Source: Candidatus Krumholzibacteriota bacterium | GTDB taxonomy: Bacteria > Krumholzibacteriota > Krumholzibacteriia > JAJRXK01 | Direction: 5' to 3' | Assembly (NCBI GenBank): GCA_024276305.1 | Contig: JAJRXK010000023.1 | Span: forward strand, 1-64,000 | Length of the DNA: 64,000 bases | In this document: one piece after another, positions 8,553-17,374 of the stretch | How positions within the stretch are numbered: the first letter of the stretch is position 1 | Layout: each line of letters begins with the position of its first letter | Notes under the pieces: generated by a model | Databases searched by the model: none | What the model was told of the DNA's origin: nothing | The model's input: only the letters and a program-made list of their open reading frames with translations | Program-made: the position numbers and the translations under genes

Positions 8553-9758
8553 TCAGGGCAGATCCCAACGGATGGCGAAGCGGGCTCCGTCGCGGGTGGG
8601 GGCCAGAGAGAAGCGCGGCCCCGATGCCGCCTCGGGACGGCCGACCCGGTAGGCGTCGATGACATTCCAGACGTAGACGTAGGCGGCGGTTCCCAGAAGG
8701 ACCCACCGCACGAGACTCAAGTCGTCGGTGTCACTCTTGGAAGCATCGATCTCGGATTGCCAGCGTTGCCGGTCCTCGGCGGTGATGGCCGCGTCCCGTC
8801 GCCGCGCCGCGCTGGCGACGTCTCGACGCGCGCTGAGGTAGGCATCCTGGGCCACCAGAGTCGCGGCGGTGGTGGTGAGGAAAGAAGTCAGGAAGAAATT
8901 GGCCCTCGAGTCGCGTCCCACCGAACGTTGGCCCGCTCCCGGGATGAGCGCGCTTCGCAGTGCGGCACTGCGGCCGCTCCGGGAGGGAAGGCTGAGTTGG
9001 TAGCCAGCCTCTCCCTGGGGCCAAACCGTGGCGTGAGGGGTGAGCAACCAGCTGTCGATGGCCGAGCCCACCCAGAGGCCTCCGATGTAGGCCAGCCAGA
9101 TCTTGCGCAGACGGTTGTCATCGCTGAACTCCGCTCGCGCGTCGAATTCGTCGAGCCTGGCCTGCTTCTGCTCTTCCGGGTCGAGGGCAGCCCGTCTGCG
9201 GTCCACCGCGGAGCGGATGTCCTTTTCGGCATCGTCCGCAGTGCTGTTCATCCACCACCACAGCCCGGTGGCGACGGCTCCCGAACCGAGGTACACCCAC
9301 CCCCGGCGATCGTGGTGCACGGTCTCGACCAAGCCCGGGGGAAGAAGGAGCGCGGTGGCATTGGACCAGGGCTCCATTTCGAGGCCCTCGGTGCTCAGGT
9401 GCAGGCGCCCCCGAGTCGTCGCGGTGCGCGGCCCGTGGGTGATGAGGTCGTAGCTCCCCAGCGGGAGGGCTCCCAGATCGAGTTCCGCATTGGAGTTGAG
9501 GTCGATGGGTCCTCGCAGTTGGAGTCGCAGTCCCACCGCATCACTGCGCAGCGTTTGGGCCAGAGCAGCCGTGCCCCCGCCGAAGGAGATGGCCACCATC
9601 AGGAGGACCGAGAGGGTGGTCGCCGCACGAGGGCGCGGATCCGAAGAGAAGGAATTGGGCACAGCGATATCCAGGCGTGGGGTCCAGGGCAACGAGGAGC
9701 GATCCAGCTTAACCAGCCGGCCCCTCGCTTTCAAGGAGACGGAGCTTCCATGGTACAC
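8553..9758 (-). CDS. DUF5683-like exported protein
   Basis: The protein has up to 401 residues. A hydrophobic export segment ends in GGTAALAQ. Later come ALIPGAGQRSVGRDSR, a charged stretch (about 290-330), and WVLLGTAAYVYVWNVIDAYRVG near the end. These match the general layout of DUF5683 proteins, small membrane or envelope proteins of unknown role common in the FCB group. The GTG at 9758 overlaps the end of the upstream phosphatase gene by 28 bases; GTG at 9662 would give a shorter and more normal signal peptide. It is probably co-transcribed with the PP2C-like gene. No function can be assigned. Confidence 0.7.
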   Translation of the reverse strand: MYHGSSVSLKARGRLVKLDRSSLPWTPRLDIAVPNSFSSDPRPRAATTLSVLLMVAISFGGGTAALAQTLRSDAVGLRLQLRGPIDLNSNAELDLGALPLGSYDLITHGPRTATTRGRLHLSTEGLEMEPWSNATALLLPPGLVETVHHDRRGWVYLGSGAVATGLWWWMNSTADDAEKDIRSAVDRRRAALDPEEQKQARLDEFDARAEFSDDNRLRKIWLAYIGGLWVGSAIDSWLLTPHATVWPQGEAGYQLSLPSRSGRSAALRSALIPGAGQRSVGRDSRANFFLTSFLTTTAATLVAQDAYLSARRDVASAARRRDAAITAEDRQRWQSEIDASKSDTDDLSLVRWVLLGTAAYVYVWNVIDAYRVGRPEAASGPRFSLAPTRDGARFAIRWDLP

Positions 9759-10534
9759 GAACTCACCAACAACGCGATGTTGTCCTGGCCGCCCGGATGT
9801 CCCCCCACTCCCCGCATGGCGAGTTGGGTGAGCCGTTGGGCGAAGCTCCGGGGGTCATTGCCGCAGCTCGCATAGCAACGCTGCAGCTGAGCGGTGCCCA
9901 CCGAGGTCGAAGGGCTCCCATAGTGACATTCATGGATTCCGTCGGTGAACAACAAGAGGAGGTCCTGAGGCCGCGTGAAGAAGAGCAGGCTCTCCGCCTC
10001 GTCGATGAGGGGGCGGACCTCGTCGCGGAGGGCCACGAAGGTGGTGCGCGGCCGGCTCAGGAATTCGGCCCGTTCGGGCCCCACCACCGCCAGGGCCGAA
10101 TCTCCGAAGGAGTAGCCGAATCCCTGCCCCGCTTTGCGATCGAGGACCACGACGAGGAGCGTCGATTCGGAACGATCCGCCGACTCGCGGAGCGGGATCG
10201 ACTCGATGAGATCGGCCAGCTCCTGAGGAGCCAGGGGAATCCGGTCGAGGCGGGTATCGAGGGCTCGGAGCAGGTCATGACTGGCTCGGTGACCGAAATG
10301 CGCATCTGCGACCGCGAGCAACACTCGAGGTCCCTCGCAGCGGGCGAGCAGACCATCCTCGTTGGGGACGTCCGGGGAGCCCTTGCTCCGCAGTGCGGGG
10401 GTGTTGGGGCTGGCTCCGGCGCTGATGGCGGCGGTGATGCCGGCGGCGGGGATCGCTTCGAGGTGGACGCGACCATAGTCTCCGAACTGCTCCCCCAGGA
10501 GGAGCAATGAGGAAGAAGGGGATGGTGCGTTCAA
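9731..10534 (-). CDS. PP2C-like serine/threonine phosphatase
   Basis: The 267-residue protein carries the ordered PP2C motifs: PNEDG (57-61), VADAHFGH (75-82, in place of the usual DGMGGH), SFGDSALAV (142-150), LFTDGIHE (195-202) and GGQDNIALL (248-256). Candidate metal ligands are Asp60, Asp77, Asp198 and Asp251. It is a manganese-dependent phosphatase with no export signal or sensor domain, and the protein it acts on is unknown. Translation starts at a TTG, eight bases after AGGAGG on the minus strand, a strong site that decides this start. It overlaps the DUF5683-like gene. Confidence 0.82.
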   Translation of the reverse strand: MNAPSPSSSLLLLGEQFGDYGRVHLEAIPAAGITAAISAGASPNTPALRSKGSPDVPNEDGLLARCEGPRVLLAVADAHFGHRASHDLLRALDTRLDRIPLAPQELADLIESIPLRESADRSESTLLVVVLDRKAGQGFGYSFGDSALAVVGPERAEFLSRPRTTFVALRDEVRPLIDEAESLLFFTRPQDLLLLFTDGIHECHYGSPSTSVGTAQLQRCYASCGNDPRSFAQRLTQLAMRGVGGHPGGQDNIALLVSSCTMEAPSP

Positions 10535-10649
10535 CTGGAGCCTCCTGGATTGGGCGCGGAAGCAGAGCCCGAGACTAACCTGGCGAGGGCTTCGACTCCA
10601 AGGAGTTCCGCCCCGATCGGGCTCCGCGACGCGGCGAGCCCGCGGATTC

Positions 10650-10658
10650 TGCTATACT
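10650..10658 (+). promoter_or_regulatory. Extended -10 promoter element (TGCTATACT)
   Basis: TGCTATACT lies 68 bases upstream of the second DUF2341 gene. The spacing is almost the same as for the element of the first paralogue (70 bases). No good -35 hexamer is seen. Confidence 0.5.
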
Positions 10659-10725
10659 GTCGGTGGTCTGAACAACTGCCCGAGATGCCCGAGTCCCGCC
10701 CTCCTACGGCGGGTAGGAGTGCCCT

Positions 10726-12171
10726 ATGCGACACCCCAGATGTGATTTCCTGGCCGCCCGCGCGGCTTTGGTCCCCGTCCTCTTCCTTCTCCTCCTCGCC
10801 GGGCCGGTTCCCGAGGCTCACGCGGCGGCGCCTTGGATCGACGCCGGCTGGTCGAATCGAGTGGAGGTCTCGGCCAAGCCCGCCGCCGTCGCCGGATCCT
10901 TCACCGATTTCACCTTGGTCCTCCACATCGAGGCCGATAGCCTTTCGAGCGTCTTCGACCTGGCCAAGGCCGACGGGAGTGATCTCTTGGTCACTGCCTC
11001 CGACGGAGTCACTCCCCTGGGTCAGGAACTGGTGTCCTATGACCCGGTGGCTCGCGATGCGCAGATCTGGTTTCGGGTGCCGTCGTTGACGCCGACCAAC
11101 GCGCGTTTCTATCTGTACTATGGCAATCCCGACACCACGCTCTCCTTGATCGGCAGTGATGCGTGGGCCAGCGAGAACATCGCGGTCTATCACTTCGACG
11201 ACGATCCCGGCTTGAATGTCGTCTCGGATTCGTCGCCCTGGGGAAACTTCGCCATCGGGGGTCAGGGGAGCACCTGGACCAGCACCGACACCATTTCCGC
11301 CCAAGTGGGGCTGGGATGGAATTTCAATGGGGACTCCCATTGGGTCGACGGAGACAACGTCAGCTCGACCGATAGCACCTTCACCATCAGCGCCTGGTTC
11401 GCCTGTTGGAATCTGGGGAAGGACGCCAACTTCGCCTTCTCGGCCGAGGACGGCTTCTGGCATCTCTCCGCCAAACGCAACAGCGGCCAGCGCAATGCAG
11501 ACTTCGCCGATCCCAATGGTTTCTTCCGGTGGAATCCGGCAATCACCGACACCCTGATCCATCACTACGTCTGGACTCTCGATGGGGTGAACGACACGCT
11601 TCGTTTCTACTACGATGGCGTCGAGCAGGATGGCTTCACCTACACCTCGGTCCCCGGGCAGAAGGTCTACACCGGAATCCAGTTGCAGGGACACATCGGC
11701 ATTGCCAGTCCCCTCTTCGGGCAGAACAACCCCTTCGACATGATGGAGGGCATTGTCGACGAGTATCGAATCGTCGAGGGCGCTCGCTCGCCGGAATGGG
11801 TCGCGACCGAATATGCCAATCAGGCGGATGCGGTGAGCTTCTTCACTTATGTCATCGAAAACCGTCCGGTGGTCGTCGCCGCCAATCCTCTGTCGACGGT
11901 GCTCGGCCGGGTGAGCGTCTATCCCAATCCCTTCCGAATGTCCGCTTCCGTCGACGTGGACTTGGGAGCCACCTCGGTTGGGGTTGCGGTCTACGACGTG
12001 GCCGGACGGCGAGTACGAATCCTCCAACCCCCGCGTCTGCGTGAGGGTCCCTTCCGCCTGCAGTGGGATGGGCGGGATGACCGCGGTGATCGCGTGGCCG
12101 GGGGAATCTACTTTCTGAGAGTCCTGGGGTCGGATCAGACCCTGGGGGCGAAGGTGCTCTACCTGCGTTAG
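10726..12171 (+). CDS. Secreted DUF2341-LamG protein with FlgD-like C-terminal domain (paralogue 2)
   Basis: This 481-residue protein has the same plan as the one at 5352: signal peptide ending in PEAHAAAP, DUF2341 domain with PWIDAGWSNRVEV and FYLYYGNPDTT, LamG-like domain with WNFNGDSHWVDG and DEYRIVEGARSPEWVATEY, and a FlgD-like tail with RVSVYPNPF, DVAGRRVRIL and GIYFLRVLG. It should be exported and anchored or sorted by its tail. It is transcribed alone, divergently from the phosphatase pair and convergently with the flippase gene. Its shared motifs with the first copy point to duplication inside the locus. Confidence 0.9.
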   Translation: MRHPRCDFLAARAALVPVLFLLLLAGPVPEAHAAAPWIDAGWSNRVEVSAKPAAVAGSFTDFTLVLHIEADSLSSVFDLAKADGSDLLVTASDGVTPLGQELVSYDPVARDAQIWFRVPSLTPTNARFYLYYGNPDTTLSLIGSDAWASENIAVYHFDDDPGLNVVSDSSPWGNFAIGGQGSTWTSTDTISAQVGLGWNFNGDSHWVDGDNVSSTDSTFTISAWFACWNLGKDANFAFSAEDGFWHLSAKRNSGQRNADFADPNGFFRWNPAITDTLIHHYVWTLDGVNDTLRFYYDGVEQDGFTYTSVPGQKVYTGIQLQGHIGIASPLFGQNNPFDMMEGIVDEYRIVEGARSPEWVATEYANQADAVSFFTYVIENRPVVVAANPLSTVLGRVSVYPNPFRMSASVDVDLGATSVGVAVYDVAGRRVRILQPPRLREGPFRLQWDGRDDRGDRVAGGIYFLRVLGSDQTLGAKVLYLR

Positions 12172-12196
12172 CGGATGCGTGGGCTGCGGCGCATTC

Positions 12197-13741
12197 CTAG
12201 CGCTGCAGCCTCTTCGCGATCTGCGCCCGCAGAGCTGTCCGTTCCTCGGAGGTGATGGCCAGGGGCAGGGCCAAGAGCGCATAGACTCCACAACTGATCG
12301 CAGCGATCAGGGCGAGGTGGCCGAAGCTGTCGGTGCCGATGAGGCGCCGCGACAACAGTTCCGCCACCAGGAACATCACACTCCCGGCCAGCAGCGCCCG
12401 CAGATGCACCTGGGCGAAGAGACTCCCGGGAGAGATCTTCAGATAGGAACAGGAGGTGACGGCGTAAATGCTCTGCGCCACCACCGCCCCGATCAATCCG
12501 GCCATCGCGACCCCCGCGATTCCCATGGGCCGCACCAAGAGGAGGCTGCCCGCCACCGCCAGGAGGGAGACAATGGCGGACACCTTCACGAGGACGTTCA
12601 GGTGCCCCACTCCAATGAAGAAGCGCCACAGAAGGGGCTGAAAACTCTCGATCAAGACCTGCGAGGCCAGGAACATCAGGACGAGATGGCCGCGGTCCTG
12701 GTATTCCGGTCCGATCCAATGCCCGATGAAGGGGGCGCCCTCGGTCAACAGCAGAACCGACACCGGCAGCAGCAAGAGGAAGATGTAGCGGGAGTAGTCC
12801 AGATAGATCTGTCGCAGCATCGCGTGCTCGTTGCGCCCCTGCAATTCGCTGAACATGGGCATGAAGCTCGCGGAAAGAGTCCAGGCGATCTGTCGCGAGT
12901 AGTCGACGAGCTTGACCGGGATGGCGTAGAAAGCGACGGCGGCCGATGAAACCATGGTCGAAATGATGATCGGCTGAGCGTGGGTAGCCAGTCGGGTAGT
13001 GGTGGCCGATGCGAAGACGCGTCCGCCGAAGCTCATCAACTCGCGAAAGGACTGCCGGCTGAGGTAGCTCGGATGAAAACGCAGCTCGGGGAGGACTCGA
13101 CGCACGGCCACAACGCTCGAGAGGACGGTGAAGAGGTCCATTGCGAGGCGACAGGCGACCAACGCCAGAAGTCCACCCTCTTCGAGAAAGGTCAGGACGA
13201 GCACTGCATTCAAAATCCACGCCCCGGCATCGATCATGTTCTTGATGTGGTAGCGCTGACATCCGTAGAGTACGCCGGTGAACAGATAGTTCATGTACAT
13301 GATCACGGCGTCGAGGCCGATGGCGGCAAAGAGAAGTTGCTGCCGCGGAAGCTGTCCGAGTCCCTCCACATGATCGCGAACCAGGGGAGGAACGACGGTC
13401 ACACACAGGAGTGCGGCAATACAGCTGATGGCGAGAAAGAAGACGAGGGCGGCGGTCACCAGCTCTTGGAGCTTCTCCTTCTCCCCGCTGCCACGATATT
13501 GACCGACCAGTTTCACCACGGCCGGCTGCACTCCCATTTCGAGAATGCTGGCGTAGCCGATGAAGGACAGCAGGAGTACCCAGAAGCCGTAGATCGAGTC
13601 GCCGAGGGTCCTCACGATGAAGGGCGTGAGGTAGAATGCGATACCAATGGAAAGAACGTAACGCGATACGTTCGAAATGGTATTGAGGGTCAGACGCCGA
13701 TGCACCTGAGCCGAGCTACTGCCTGTGTCGGGGCGGACCAT
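12197..13741 (-). CDS. Wzx-like polysaccharide flippase (MATE/MOP superfamily)
   Basis: The 514-residue protein shows about 12-14 hydrophobic segments. The first, ISNVSRYVLSIGIAFYLTPF, and the motif LGDSIYGFWVL are typical of Wzx/RfbX-type flippases, which move undecaprenyl-PP-linked repeat units across the inner membrane. It would feed the Wzy-like polymerase at 18628. ATG at 13741 was chosen because it gives a normal N-terminus; the frame continues upstream to a TTG at 13828 without a hydrophobic or conserved segment. It lies alone on the minus strand, divergent from the operon that starts at 13951. Confidence 0.9.
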   Translation of the reverse strand: MVRPDTGSSSAQVHRRLTLNTISNVSRYVLSIGIAFYLTPFIVRTLGDSIYGFWVLLLSFIGYASILEMGVQPAVVKLVGQYRGSGEKEKLQELVTAALVFFLAISCIAALLCVTVVPPLVRDHVEGLGQLPRQQLLFAAIGLDAVIMYMNYLFTGVLYGCQRYHIKNMIDAGAWILNAVLVLTFLEEGGLLALVACRLAMDLFTVLSSVVAVRRVLPELRFHPSYLSRQSFRELMSFGGRVFASATTTRLATHAQPIIISTMVSSAAVAFYAIPVKLVDYSRQIAWTLSASFMPMFSELQGRNEHAMLRQIYLDYSRYIFLLLLPVSVLLLTEGAPFIGHWIGPEYQDRGHLVLMFLASQVLIESFQPLLWRFFIGVGHLNVLVKVSAIVSLLAVAGSLLLVRPMGIAGVAMAGLIGAVVAQSIYAVTSCSYLKISPGSLFAQVHLRALLAGSVMFLVAELLSRRLIGTDSFGHLALIAAISCGVYALLALPLAITSEERTALRAQIAKRLQR

Positions 13742-13803
13742 GGGCCAAGTGTAAGGCCGGGCCCGGGATTTGCCTAGCAGGCCAGAAAAGCCCGGTAGGG
13801 AGA

Positions 13804-13832
13804 TTGGCACCCGCACCTGCTTGTGCAATACT
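13804..13832 (+). promoter_or_regulatory. Candidate sigma-70 promoter for the 13951-20067 operon
   Basis: TTGGCA (13804-13809) and AATACT (13827-13832) are separated by 17 bases. The site lies in the gene-free stretch between the flippase gene and the dehydrogenase gene. It would give a leader of about 110 bases. The -10 match is only moderate. Confidence 0.35.
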
Positions 13833-13939
13833 CATGGCGGTGCTCGCTCCTCGAAGATCAACCAAATCAACCCAACACCCAAGCTCTGACACCCGGTGCG
13901 CCCGGCGGATGGCCGCGGGAGAGCCACCGATGACGGCTC

Positions 13940-13946
13940 AGGAGGT
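13940..13946 (+). promoter_or_regulatory. Strong ribosome binding site fixing the dehydrogenase start
   Basis: AGGAGGT ends four bases before ATG 13951. It favours this ATG over in-frame ATGs at 13909 and 13930, which have no comparable site. Confidence 0.6.
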
Positions 13947-13950
13947 CCCC

Positions 13951-15174
13951 ATGCCGAGCTCCTCCCCTGGGGAAGGCTCTGCCGCAGGCGGCATCGATCT
14001 CGAGGTCCACGGGGATCGCTACGAGGGATTCGTGGGCATCGATACCATCGTCCACGCGCGCAGCGCGGGAGGCGTTCGCATCGCCGACGATCTGGCTCTG
14101 GAGGAGATCCGGGCCCTCGCCCGCGAGATGAGCCTGAAGTATGCGCTCTTCCACCTGCCCCGCGGCGGGGCCAAGGCCGGCCTTCGCATGGGAGCGGAGC
14201 TGACCCCGGAGCAACGCCATGCGGCATTGGTGGACTTCGGCCGAAGGCTCGCCCCCATCATCGTCAATGGCATCTACAGTCCCGGCATGGACATGAATTG
14301 CGGGCCCGAGGAGTTGCGCTGCATCTACCGCGGGGCCGGCATCGAGCTGGGACCGATCACCGACACTTCCTGGTTCACTGCGATCAGCGTCTACGAGGCC
14401 CTCCAGGCCATGCGGATTCGACTGGACCGTCCCGCTCCCCTCCGTCTGGCCATCGAGGGTTTCGGATCGGTGGCCCGGCACTTGGCCGACCGCCTCGACC
14501 CCCGGGATTTCCGAATCGACTGGGTGGCGACCCTCGAGGGTGCCGTCCATCTCGAATCTCCCCCCTCGCCGGCCGAGATTGCGGCGAAGAAGGCTTCGCA
14601 GGGCGATGGCTTCGTCCTCGACCTCGAGGGAGAGCGCTGCTCTCGCGACGATGTTCTCCGGGCCCCGGTCGACATTCTCCTTCCCTCCTCGCGGACCTGG
14701 GTCATCGACGACGCCATCGCCACCGGTCTTCGGGCGGCGGCGATCGTGCCCATCGCCAACGCTCCTTTTGCCGGGAGCAGTGTGCAGATTCTCCACCAGG
14801 CTGGAGTGCTCTTGATGCCCGGCTATCTCAGCAATTGCGGAGGGGTGCTCGCATCTTCGCTCTACGACCAGGGCCTGTCCCGAAACGAGGTGGAGGTCCT
14901 CTTCGAGAGAGAGTTCCGCCCCATCGTCGACGGGATTCTGCGCCTGGCGAGCGCGCAGCATCGCCCGGGCACCGAGGTCGCCGAGGAGGTTGCTCGGGGC
15001 CACATGGCCACCCGCGAGAGCATGCCGCATCGCTCCCTGCCCCAGCGGATCCACGAGCGCTTTCTGGCGCGCAAGATGCCGAGGTCCTGGCGAGCGAGGA
15101 AGGCCCGCTCGACCTTCGTGAGCAATTGTCGGTCGGTGGTGGCTGAGCTGAACGCCAAGGGAGCGGCATCTTGA
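13951..15174 (+). CDS. Glu/Leu/Phe/Val dehydrogenase family protein
   Basis: The 407-residue cytoplasmic enzyme has the family signature LPRGGAKAGLRMG with the catalytic lysine at about 75, the amino-acid-binding lysine in SLKYAL (63), and a Rossmann site EGFGSVARHL (169-178). Family members deaminate glutamate or branched-chain amino acids with NAD(P). Being first in an operon of polysaccharide genes is unusual. It might supply or remove amino groups for aminosugar or aminoacyl decoration, or use a different substrate. It ends in TTGA, where the TTG starts the FemAB-like gene, so the two are coupled. Confidence 0.85.
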   Translation: MPSSSPGEGSAAGGIDLEVHGDRYEGFVGIDTIVHARSAGGVRIADDLALEEIRALAREMSLKYALFHLPRGGAKAGLRMGAELTPEQRHAALVDFGRRLAPIIVNGIYSPGMDMNCGPEELRCIYRGAGIELGPITDTSWFTAISVYEALQAMRIRLDRPAPLRLAIEGFGSVARHLADRLDPRDFRIDWVATLEGAVHLESPPSPAEIAAKKASQGDGFVLDLEGERCSRDDVLRAPVDILLPSSRTWVIDDAIATGLRAAAIVPIANAPFAGSSVQILHQAGVLLMPGYLSNCGGVLASSLYDQGLSRNEVEVLFEREFRPIVDGILRLASAQHRPGTEVAEEVARGHMATRESMPHRSLPQRIHERFLARKMPRSWRARKARSTFVSNCRSVVAELNAKGAAS

Positions 15175-16160
15175 GCTCCGCCCCCCTCGGATTCTTCCGC
15201 CTGGATCCGGCGCCGACGGATGCGGAATGGATGGAGCGCCTCGAAGGGCACCGCGCATCGGCCCTCCACCACCCCGCCATCCACCGCGGCGACCATGGGT
15301 CGCAGAAGCTCCATTATCTCGTTCTACGCCAGGGGAGCGAAGAGCGGGGCTGTGCTCTGGCCATCGAAGAGAAGCGCCGCCGCCTCCGCTTGCCCTTCGT
15401 GGGAAGTCGGAATCTGCTCTTGCCCTCGGCCCCTGCGATCGACACCGAGGTTGACCGGAAGGCGGCCCGGAAGGCCCTCCTCGACTATGCGGAGTCCTTC
15501 GATCGCCTCACGGTCCAGCCCGCCTCCAGCGAGTGGTTGGTCGACGACGACCATTTCGTGCGCCACCGCCAGGGGGCGATCCTCGAATTCGTCATGCCCT
15601 TGGAGTCGGAGATCGACGCGGTGCGGGCGCGATTCCACAAGGTCCACCGCAAGAATGCGCGGCGGGCCAAGACCAAGGGCGTCGAGGTCGTCGAGGACAG
15701 TTCGGTCGAGGGGCTCCTGCGGCTGCGCGACATGCAGCTCGCTTCGGCCGAGCGGGCGAGTGAGCGCAACAATGCCTTCGGAGTGCGGGACGAGAGCTAC
15801 TTTCGTCAGGTGCAGCGGGAGGTCTATGCCACGGGCCTCGGCCACGTTCTCTTCGCCCGAATCGACGGTGAAGCGATCGCCGCTCTGGCTTGGTTGCAGC
15901 TGGGCTCTCGGGCCGCGACCGTGAGGTCGGGCTCTCACGCCGAGGGTTATCGGAACTACGCGATGTACGCTCTCTACGACGCTCTGGTGGAGCGCTTGGT
16001 GGGAGAAGGAATCACCGAGCTCAACGCGGGAGGCGTGCCCGCCGAGGCTCAGGAAGAGGGTCATCCTCAGCACGGGCTCTACGAATTCAAGAAGGGCTAC
16101 GGTGGAACTCCCCGCCTGCGCTACGGGTTGGAGATCTCCCTGCAGAAAGTCCGGTCCTGA
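15171..16160 (+). CDS. FemAB/GNAT-type acyltransferase (Acetyltransf_6-like)
   Basis: The 329-residue protein carries FHKVHRKNARRAK followed by a GNAT-like domain (VLFARIDGEAIAALAWL, GYRNYAMYALYDALVERLV, LYEFKKGYGG). This pattern is typical of FemAB-like transferases that attach acyl or aminoacyl groups to exopolysaccharide or cell-wall precursors. Its neighbour, an amino-acid dehydrogenase, fits a link with amino-acid metabolism, though that is inference. The start is TTG at 15171, overlapping the upstream stop as TTGA; no other start fits without losing conserved sequence. Confidence 0.82.
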   Translation: MSSAPLGFFRLDPAPTDAEWMERLEGHRASALHHPAIHRGDHGSQKLHYLVLRQGSEERGCALAIEEKRRRLRLPFVGSRNLLLPSAPAIDTEVDRKAARKALLDYAESFDRLTVQPASSEWLVDDDHFVRHRQGAILEFVMPLESEIDAVRARFHKVHRKNARRAKTKGVEVVEDSSVEGLLRLRDMQLASAERASERNNAFGVRDESYFRQVQREVYATGLGHVLFARIDGEAIAALAWLQLGSRAATVRSGSHAEGYRNYAMYALYDALVERLVGEGITELNAGGVPAEAQEEGHPQHGLYEFKKGYGGTPRLRYGLEISLQKVRS

Positions 16161-16182
16161 TGAGAGGGATGCGAGGTCGTCG

Positions 16183-17364
16183 ATGGCGCTGACTCCGAAT
16201 CGAGTGCGCGAAGGTGTGCGAGAGCGGCTTCGGCGGGCGGGGGAGCGCCCCGATCGCCAGACCGCGGTGGAATCTGCCATGGGGTGGCTCTGCACCGCTC
16301 AAGATGCCAATACCGATGGCGGTGTGCCCCATAGCTATGCCGTCGGGGCCGATCCGAAATCCGGTTGGGCGCGGTCCTACCCCGAGACGACGGGTTACAT
16401 CATTCCCACCATGATCAACGGGGCCGCCTTCGCCGGCGCGCGGGATCCCCTGGCGCGGGCCCTGCGGATGGCGGATTGGGAGATCGAGATCCAATTGCCA
16501 GAGGGTGCAGTTCCCGACCTGGTCGCCCACCGCCCCACGGTCTTCGACACCGGACAGGTCATCTTCGGCTATCTGGCCGCTCATCGTCTGAGTGGTGAGC
16601 AGAAGTACCTCGACGCCGCAGTGCGCAGCGGTCAGTGGTTGGTCCAGACCCTCGACGCCGATGGTGTCTGGCGTCACGAGAGCGATTCGGGAGGACCCGG
16701 CCGCACCTACAACGTTCGGGTGGCGTGGTCGTTGTTGGAGCTGAGACAGAGGACCGGCGATGATGGCTACCGCCGGCCGATGGAGAGATTCTGCGAATGG
16801 ACCCTTCGCCAGGAGCACGGAGGTCTGCGCAGGAATGGATGGTTCGACCGCAATTGTCTGACCCACGACGAAATGCCGCTCCTGCACACCATTTCCTACA
16901 CCGCGCGGGGACAATTCGAATGCGGCCGGCTGCTGGGGGAGGAAGATCTCATCGCTGCGGCGCGGCGGACGGTCGAGAGCCTACTGCCCCTGATGCGCGA
17001 GGACGGTGGCCTGCCGGGGCGGTTCCGGTCGGATTGGACCGGTGCGGTCCGGTGGTCCTGCCTCACCGGCATGGCCCAATTGTCGATCCTGCTCCGCCGA
17101 TTCGCGGACTACGACCAAGGTCGTGGTGATCGGGGGGTCGGACGCATCGCGGCCTATCGGAGTGCGGCTCGACGACTCAACGATTTCCTCTGCTCCGTTC
17201 AGGATGTGGGATCGAAGGATCCCGGATTGCGTGGGGGAGTGCGGGGGAGTTTTCCGGTCTACGGTGCCTACGGTCAGTGGAGAGTGCTGAACTGGGCGAC
17301 CAAATTCTTTGCCGACGCACTGCTCATCGAGGCGGACGACCGTGCGCTCGAGCATCCGGGTTGA
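16183..17364 (+). CDS. Alpha/alpha-toroid protein of a polysaccharide operon, function unknown
   Basis: The 393-residue protein shows repeated helical pairs with aromatic and glycine-rich turns, such as AMGWLCTAQDANTDGGV, SGQWLVQTLDADGVW and CEWTLRQEHGG. This resembles prenyltransferase/squalene-oxidase, AGE or C5-epimerase toroid folds. Such folds act on sugars or cyclise lipids, but no catalytic motif could be identified with certainty. There is no signal peptide. GAGGT (16173-16177) lies five bases before the ATG, and the gene is 22 bases from the FemAB-like gene and 10 from the next glycosyltransferase. A sugar-modifying role is inference only. Confidence 0.65.
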   Translation: MALTPNRVREGVRERLRRAGERPDRQTAVESAMGWLCTAQDANTDGGVPHSYAVGADPKSGWARSYPETTGYIIPTMINGAAFAGARDPLARALRMADWEIEIQLPEGAVPDLVAHRPTVFDTGQVIFGYLAAHRLSGEQKYLDAAVRSGQWLVQTLDADGVWRHESDSGGPGRTYNVRVAWSLLELRQRTGDDGYRRPMERFCEWTLRQEHGGLRRNGWFDRNCLTHDEMPLLHTISYTARGQFECGRLLGEEDLIAAARRTVESLLPLMREDGGLPGRFRSDWTGAVRWSCLTGMAQLSILLRRFADYDQGRGDRGVGRIAAYRSAARRLNDFLCSVQDVGSKDPGLRGGVRGSFPVYGAYGQWRVLNWATKFFADALLIEADDRALEHPG

Positions 17365-17374
17365 GAGGACCACC

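Noticed and set aside
10531-12291. A 586-codon open frame on the minus strand opposite the second DUF2341 gene
   Set aside because: No recognisable sequence, and it covers a divergent promoter. The same kind of frame faces the first DUF2341 gene at 5343-7028.
13804-13950. Upstream extension of the dehydrogenase to the TTG at 13804
   Set aside because: The extra 49 residues have no family match, overlap the candidate promoter and lack a ribosome site; AGGAGGT points to ATG 13951.
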